From Ancylostoma caninum (taxonomy: Eukaryota > Nematoda > Chromadorea > Rhabditida > Ancylostomatidae), in the NCBI GenBank assembly GCA_037903475.1, contig JBAJFG010000231.1, forward strand, positions 757,501 through 821,500: a stretch of DNA of 64,000 nt, given 5' to 3'. Every line of letters begins with the position of its first letter. The stretch's first letter is position 1. Below are positions 59,130 through 64,000 of this stretch, piece by piece. The translations under genes were made by a program, and so were the position numbers. The notes beneath the pieces were generated by a model, which saw only the letters and a program-made list of their open reading frames with translations, made no database searches and was not told where the DNA came from.

Positions 59130-60235
59130 CTCCCCCCCCCCCCCTGAGGAGCTGCAAAGTACTTCACATACATAGGTTCGCGAAAAAGAAAATTACTATT
59201 GTTCCACTGCTGACAGGACGAACTTGAAGGCAGCATCAACGACAATTTTTCCTCTTATAGAATTTACCACATGCCTAGGCCTAGCCTTATGCGTAATGGG
59301 AACGAACGCGGTGGTAGATTTTATAAAATCTTACAAAAAGGCGGTTTTCGTTGTCATCAGCCCGTCTGGCGGGTTGCTCGGGCTTGGAGAGGAAGGAGGT
59401 GAAATACCATACAAATACATAGCATTTGCTCACGTCTATAAGTGTGGAAGCTTTAAAAAGCAACGATGCCAAAAAACAAAACGAAAAATATTTGGAAAAA
59501 GCAAAGTCCCGCCACTTTCCTACGCGCAGTCGTATCAATACGAAATATGAATAGAATCAAAAATAAAGTGTACAAAAAACACGTTTGCAATTGTATGATA
59601 ATTGCGACTACCTAGCTTTGTAATTTTTGTCAACGAACAAAAACACACGCAAAAACAGACTAACTGGTAGAATCATCAAAAAATAATGCCGCTGTACATC
59701 CATAGGGGAGTATTCGTGGCACGGGTACATTGTAGCGCCACCAATGTGATGATAATCAGCTGCATTAGATTATTGGGAATTTTTTCAGCAGGCAACAAGA
59801 ACTAATGGAAGAAAGTAAAGTGAGCGAAAATTGTCTCCCTTTTTTGCATAATTTCACGACAACAGTTCAAGGAAAAGTGGAGAAGTCGTTCGCTTCAAGG
59901 GTATTCCTGGACGGAACAAGACGACTTGGCCTTAATCCACCCGGTCAGCCAGTGATGAATGGCGCCAAAGAAGAATATGAGAGCCATAATCAGGACGTGA
60001 TAGATCCTTAATGGGATTAGCCCTTTCGTTGTGCACAAACCAGCATCGCTAGGGCTAAAAGTGGTCCTGGTTCCATCATATAACTGAAAGCGGGCTAAAT
60101 ATTTCAACCAAACATGTCCGGAAGATATCCAAACATATCCGAAAGATAAGGTGTCTCAAAATAATTTATATACCGCTCGAACATTAGTAACTGGGCCACG
60201 AACGAATACAATGACATACATATAGTACCGGCTCA
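59130..60235. other. Intergenic, no supported gene
   Basis: A 108-codon plus-strand frame (59224-59550) and a 68-codon frame (59805-60011) have no domain or splice support. A C-homopolymer lies at about 59132-59143. Confidence 0.35.
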
Positions 60236-60236
60236 G

Positions 60237-60533
60237 CAGTGGCGGACCCAAGGGGCGAATGAGATGAGAGTGAGTGGCCGAAATTCCGGAAGTACTTTAT
60301 AAAATAAGTAATAATACCATGTAAGTTCATTTTGATAGTCCATTTTATCATTATTCTTCACATATTTACTATTAATTTACAATATGGTATCTATACTTCA
60401 TATGGTATTTGCTATTTTCTCAAAATTTGAATCAATATTTTTGCTATTTTTACTTCCTGGCTGGGTGGAGAAGCCATCTTTTTTCTCCCCCCCCCCCGAC
60501 GCCCACTTTCTGCGTCCTTCCCTGCCACTCAGT
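60237..60533. mobile_element. hAT-like MITE, third copy
   Basis: Starts CAGTGGCGGACCCAAGGGGC and ends near CCCTGCCACTCAGTG. It shares ACTTTATAAAATAAGTAATAATA-type interior and the C-rich GACGCCCACTTTCTGCGTCC right end with the family. The target-site duplication is not clear. Confidence 0.6.
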
Positions 60534-60539
60534 GATCGA

Positions 60540-61665
60540 TGTTGCCATCTTTTCGTTTCATTCGTTTGCTTGCTGAAATGCAGTGAATACAAAACCGAAA
60601 TAGATGCTGGGAACCGTAGTTGAATGGCTCACACACATATGTTCAGAAGCTAACTATCTTTTCACGTTAAAAGTAAAATCCAAGCGTTTTTTAGCTGTAA
60701 CAATTTCGTCGCGCATGGGGCCAGACCCTGTCCGCAGTCTCCAGGCGACAAAATCATGGGAAATCGAGAACACCTGGAATATCATGCTGAAATTGATCCC
60801 CTGAGCCAATTCTCATATACGGTCGAAGCCGGATTAATGGCGCCGAGTTTGTCTTGTTGTTAATTGCGTTTCAACAAATTTATAGCAACCAATGGAACAA
60901 AAAGCGGGCAGTTTTCTGGATCGAGTGTTCTTTCTCGACAGGGGAGCGAGTATTGTATTATCGCACCATGTTCCGCAGCCAGAAAATCTCCAAACTTTTT
61001 ATTTAGTTAGGCAAAATTTCTTCAACAACATAGAAACCAGGTTGAGAACTATCAGATATCGAAGTGAAGTGGTGTAGTTTTTCAGAAGACGAGTAACGTC
61101 CGAGTCCACAAAGATCTTTTTAAAATTGCATGAACAATCACATGTGAAGAATACCTCAGCACGCGAAGATGCAATATCCCAGCATACACAATGTGGTGAA
61201 AGTGGTAAAGTCTACCAAAAAAAGTTTACGAAACCTTTAGAGCATTGAGTACGTAAGCCACGAAGCCATTCCCGTGGAAACCACATCTAATGGTTGTCGA
61301 TCCATACCCCAGCGCTGTAGAAGATTATTGCTATGGATGGCGGTCATTCTGAACAACTTCACTCTGAGCTGTACTGCTTCAAAGATCTTTGCCTACTGCT
61401 ATTGGTGTTCAAAGTTAATGGTGTTCGAAAACTGTAAACATTATTCTGAGATGACCACTATAGCATGGTCCGTCCAGTTCTTTTTATGGTTACTTCGATG
61501 TCTAAAGTCCAATGTCGGCTTGTATATTCAAGAGGAAAACACAAATCCATTGCCACGATTAGCCAATCGTTTTGGGAAGGCTTAGCTATGCAGAATTTGG
61601 CCTTGGAACACAATTTCAACAAAATCCAGTCTTCAAATAAAACCTTTACTGTTTAGATAGCTCAG
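60540..61665. other. Intergenic, no supported gene
   Basis: Short frames only; the 103-codon frame at 61274-61585 lacks any recognisable feature. Confidence 0.4.
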
Positions 61666-61669
61666 CTTA

Positions 61670-62266
61670 GAGGCAGTGTCTCAGCTCATGGGCCGCATTC
61701 GAGATTCCCATCTCTGTCGAAAATACGCGAGCCACTGAGCATAAAGATGTACTTTAAGATTCGTAGAAACCCCATAAGTTACGGGGTTTTTTGCCGAGAA
61801 TTTTGAAATTTTTCGCCAATCGACGAGTGGCCTCCTTCAGCAAGAGCTTGTGTGGCATGGTTTTTTTTTCAACACGGAAATGTTTGTTTGTTTGATAATA
61901 GCTGCTGAGAAGTTCATTTTGATGTGCTTAGCTTCTCAGCTCCACTTTTGCTAGCTTCCTAGCAAGGAAACTCGTCCGCTCTTGTATCTAATTTTGCCTT
62001 AAAAGTAGAGGTTTTTGGGGGTGTTTTCTGACAAGACCTAAACTTTCTTGTATAACAAAATAGTTAAATGAAGTTCTATAACTATTAACCTTTTTATTTG
62101 TTATAACAAAAACTAATGTTGCTAATAAAAAAATACTTCATCACACAAAAACATTATTAACTAATAAACTCAATAAACTTAAAAATAGCACATCACTGGA
62201 ATCAGCGCCTACAGCTGCCTCTGAAGCTGTGGATATCTCGATACCCAACATGTGAGACACTGCCTT
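61670..62266. mobile_element. Terminal-inverted-repeat element, family 5
   Basis: GAGGCAGTGTCTCAGCTCATGGG with CGAGAT on the left matches the complement of ATCTCGATACCCAACATGTGAGACACTGCCTT on the right. Flanks TTA and TAA would fit a 3-bp TWA duplication of PIF/Harbinger type. The AT-rich interior has no coding capacity. Confidence 0.65.
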
Positions 62267-62269
62267 TAA

Positions 62270-64000
62270 GAAGTCTTCTTTCCATTATACTGTCCTTTTT
62301 TAAGTCATGCGATGAGAGTTCATAGGAATATAAGACGCCGAAAAAGTGCAAGGAGAGCCTCTTGGAATGAGCGCCTTGTTGTGCAACTGCGTAACGGGGC
62401 CAAGCTGGATAAAATGGGCAGTTGATCCAACAGTGCCACGTAAATGAATGGGACACAGACAAAAACATGAGGATAGTTAAAGGTCTACCGCTATATAAGG
62501 GTAATGCAAATAATCTCTGAGGAGATTTCTGAACTCGATTCGCTCATGTCCTAGTAACTGATGAGAATGGGGAAACATTGGAACCCCTTGCACGAGTCCA
62601 AATCGCGATATCTTTGTACCAGGATAACACAGTTTACAATCCCCATTTCACAATATGGTTTACACACGCTATTGGTAAGTGCAGCTCATGAGTCTTTTCC
62701 TACCACTTTGAGTTGTCGTAAACTTCTTGAAGGTGTAACAGAACCAGCACTGCTCACGACGAAAAATGTGTTCGTTTCACGTCCCTGAATTCAACTGGTT
62801 CTCACTGATTTTTCCGATTTGCGTTCAAACAGATAATTGGACAAGCTATATCGCATAGGAAAGATGACTTGGAGAGAAGCAGTTATCTGTCAAGAGATAG
62901 ATGAGCAAAAGGAACCACAGGATGAATCAGTCCAACTTTGGATCTATGCAACACAGAGGGATACAAGCACGAAAAATGAAGCTTTCCATGAAATTCCATA
63001 AATGCCCTTCGAGTGTGGTTCAACCAACCAACCATGGAAATTTCATCTTTCATCCAGCTGACCCTAAAGATGACGGCCTAACAAAAAAGGCAGCTGAGGT
63101 GTAAGAAGGTAAGACAGGAAAAAACACAGTTTTGGTAAATAGAATAATAATTACGTTTTCTTGAATTTTATCCTCTTCTATTGTGGACTTCGGAAAATCA
63201 TCGCAAACCTGCTGCCATGAGAGGAACTACTCTTTTAAAGCGGCTACTCACGAAATGCTCTGAAACTGCGGAAGCCCTAGGTTAAAAAAAAGAAGAAAGG
63301 GGAGGTGTTTCGTAAAATACTGGAGATAAGCACGCATCGCTTGTGAGGAAGTCAAGGTCAAAATCGTCAAGAAATATCAACAAAAAAAACAAGTGAAGGT
63401 TAGAGAAAACCTTCAAAAGTAGATTGGAATCCACGGGAAACAAAATAGGAAAAAAGCGCGAGGATAAAAGTGGTAGAAACATCAGGATTACATGGATATG
63501 TAACGAAAGCAAATGCGACCTTCATTGCTGCTATGAACCAAAAATGAATGAATGAGTGAGGAATACTAAAAAAAAACACTATAAAAATTGTATGAGTTGT
63601 GACTTTAGAGAAACTTTTGAAAAAGACTTCTACGTCGCCCAAATCTCTACTTCTCTGAAATTTCTTTTTGTGAAGCCCTGGAACTGTGAAGCCTGGGATG
63701 CGCATGGAAGTTAGATTTGTATGAGATCCAGGAGAGATGATACCACCCAAAATGCTGTACTAGAAAGGGCAAATAAGGCGTTTTTTCGAGTAACAGGCAC
63801 TGGTTCGAACCGCAATACGAGCGGATGCCCCGAAAACATCTGCAAATACGCACAAAACAAAGAGTAAACACTGGAAATGTAACAAATGTAACTGTCGAAA
63901 GAGAGAAATCAGTGGGTAAACTATAGTGTAGCGAACGCACAGATACACATGCAATCAAGCAAATAGTTTAACGACGCGAGAAAAGCTGGATGGGCGGGCA
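62270..64000. other. Intergenic, no supported gene
   Basis: AT-rich with short frames on both strands. No splice-bounded exon, RNA gene or inverted repeat recognised. Confidence 0.4.

Overview
This window looks like nuclear DNA of a parasitic or free-living strongylid-type nematode; a hookworm relative is my best guess. The grounds are indirect: AT-rich sequence, small exons with TTTCAG-type acceptors, introns down to about 57 nt, acceptors directly upstream of start codons (as expected for spliced-leader trans-splicing), an RTE-clade retrotransposon, and many short terminal-inverted-repeat elements. No bacterial-style operons, ribosome binding sites or CRISPR arrays are present. Most open reading frames in the window are chance frames or repeats.

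The clearest host gene is a dystroglycan orthologue on the minus strand. Its coding exons run from 27103 down to 18383 in 15 pieces, about 575 residues. It has a signal peptide, a cadherin-like segment, a short Thr-rich linker, a second cadherin-like segment, the juxtamembrane (S72-type) domain with a disulfide pair, one transmembrane helix, and a cytoplasmic tail ending in PPTYVPP, the dystrophin-binding PPxY motif. Its larger introns hold CpG-rich islands and repeat elements.

On the plus strand at 5.5-11.5 kb lie two probable small genes that I do not recognise. One encodes a secreted protein whose first intron carries a 912-bp Tc1/mariner-like element. The other has three coding exons or more, with an Asn/Lys/Thr-rich region. 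Near 43.5-45.2 kb two more convincing exons (plus strand) mark another unrecognised gene. At 51.6 kb a compact single-exon gene of 73 codons (minus strand) has a TATA box and an AATAAA signal at the expected distances.

Mobile DNA fills much of the rest. Between 12.8 and about 16.3 kb is a nearly complete RTE-type non-LTR retrotransposon (minus strand), broken by one in-frame stop and by a small gap in the RQGD motif of its reverse transcriptase. It is flanked by tRNA-derived, SINE-like sequences, three of them in tandem at 12.0-12.35 kb. Terminal-inverted-repeat families include a mariner MITE with exact TA duplications (52.2 kb), a hAT-like MITE with an 8-bp duplication (49.6 kb), a three-copy TA-flanked family built from TTGTCGACAA palindromes (29.2, 45.6, 58.4 kb), a three-copy family at 17.1, 27.3 and 38.4 kb, a two-copy family at 31.0 and 57.3 kb, and a family with the core TTACCCAGGGTAA scattered from 22 to 53 kb. 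From 28 to 64 kb the window is gene-poor and repeat-rich, with a few CpG-rich islands that may be regulatory.
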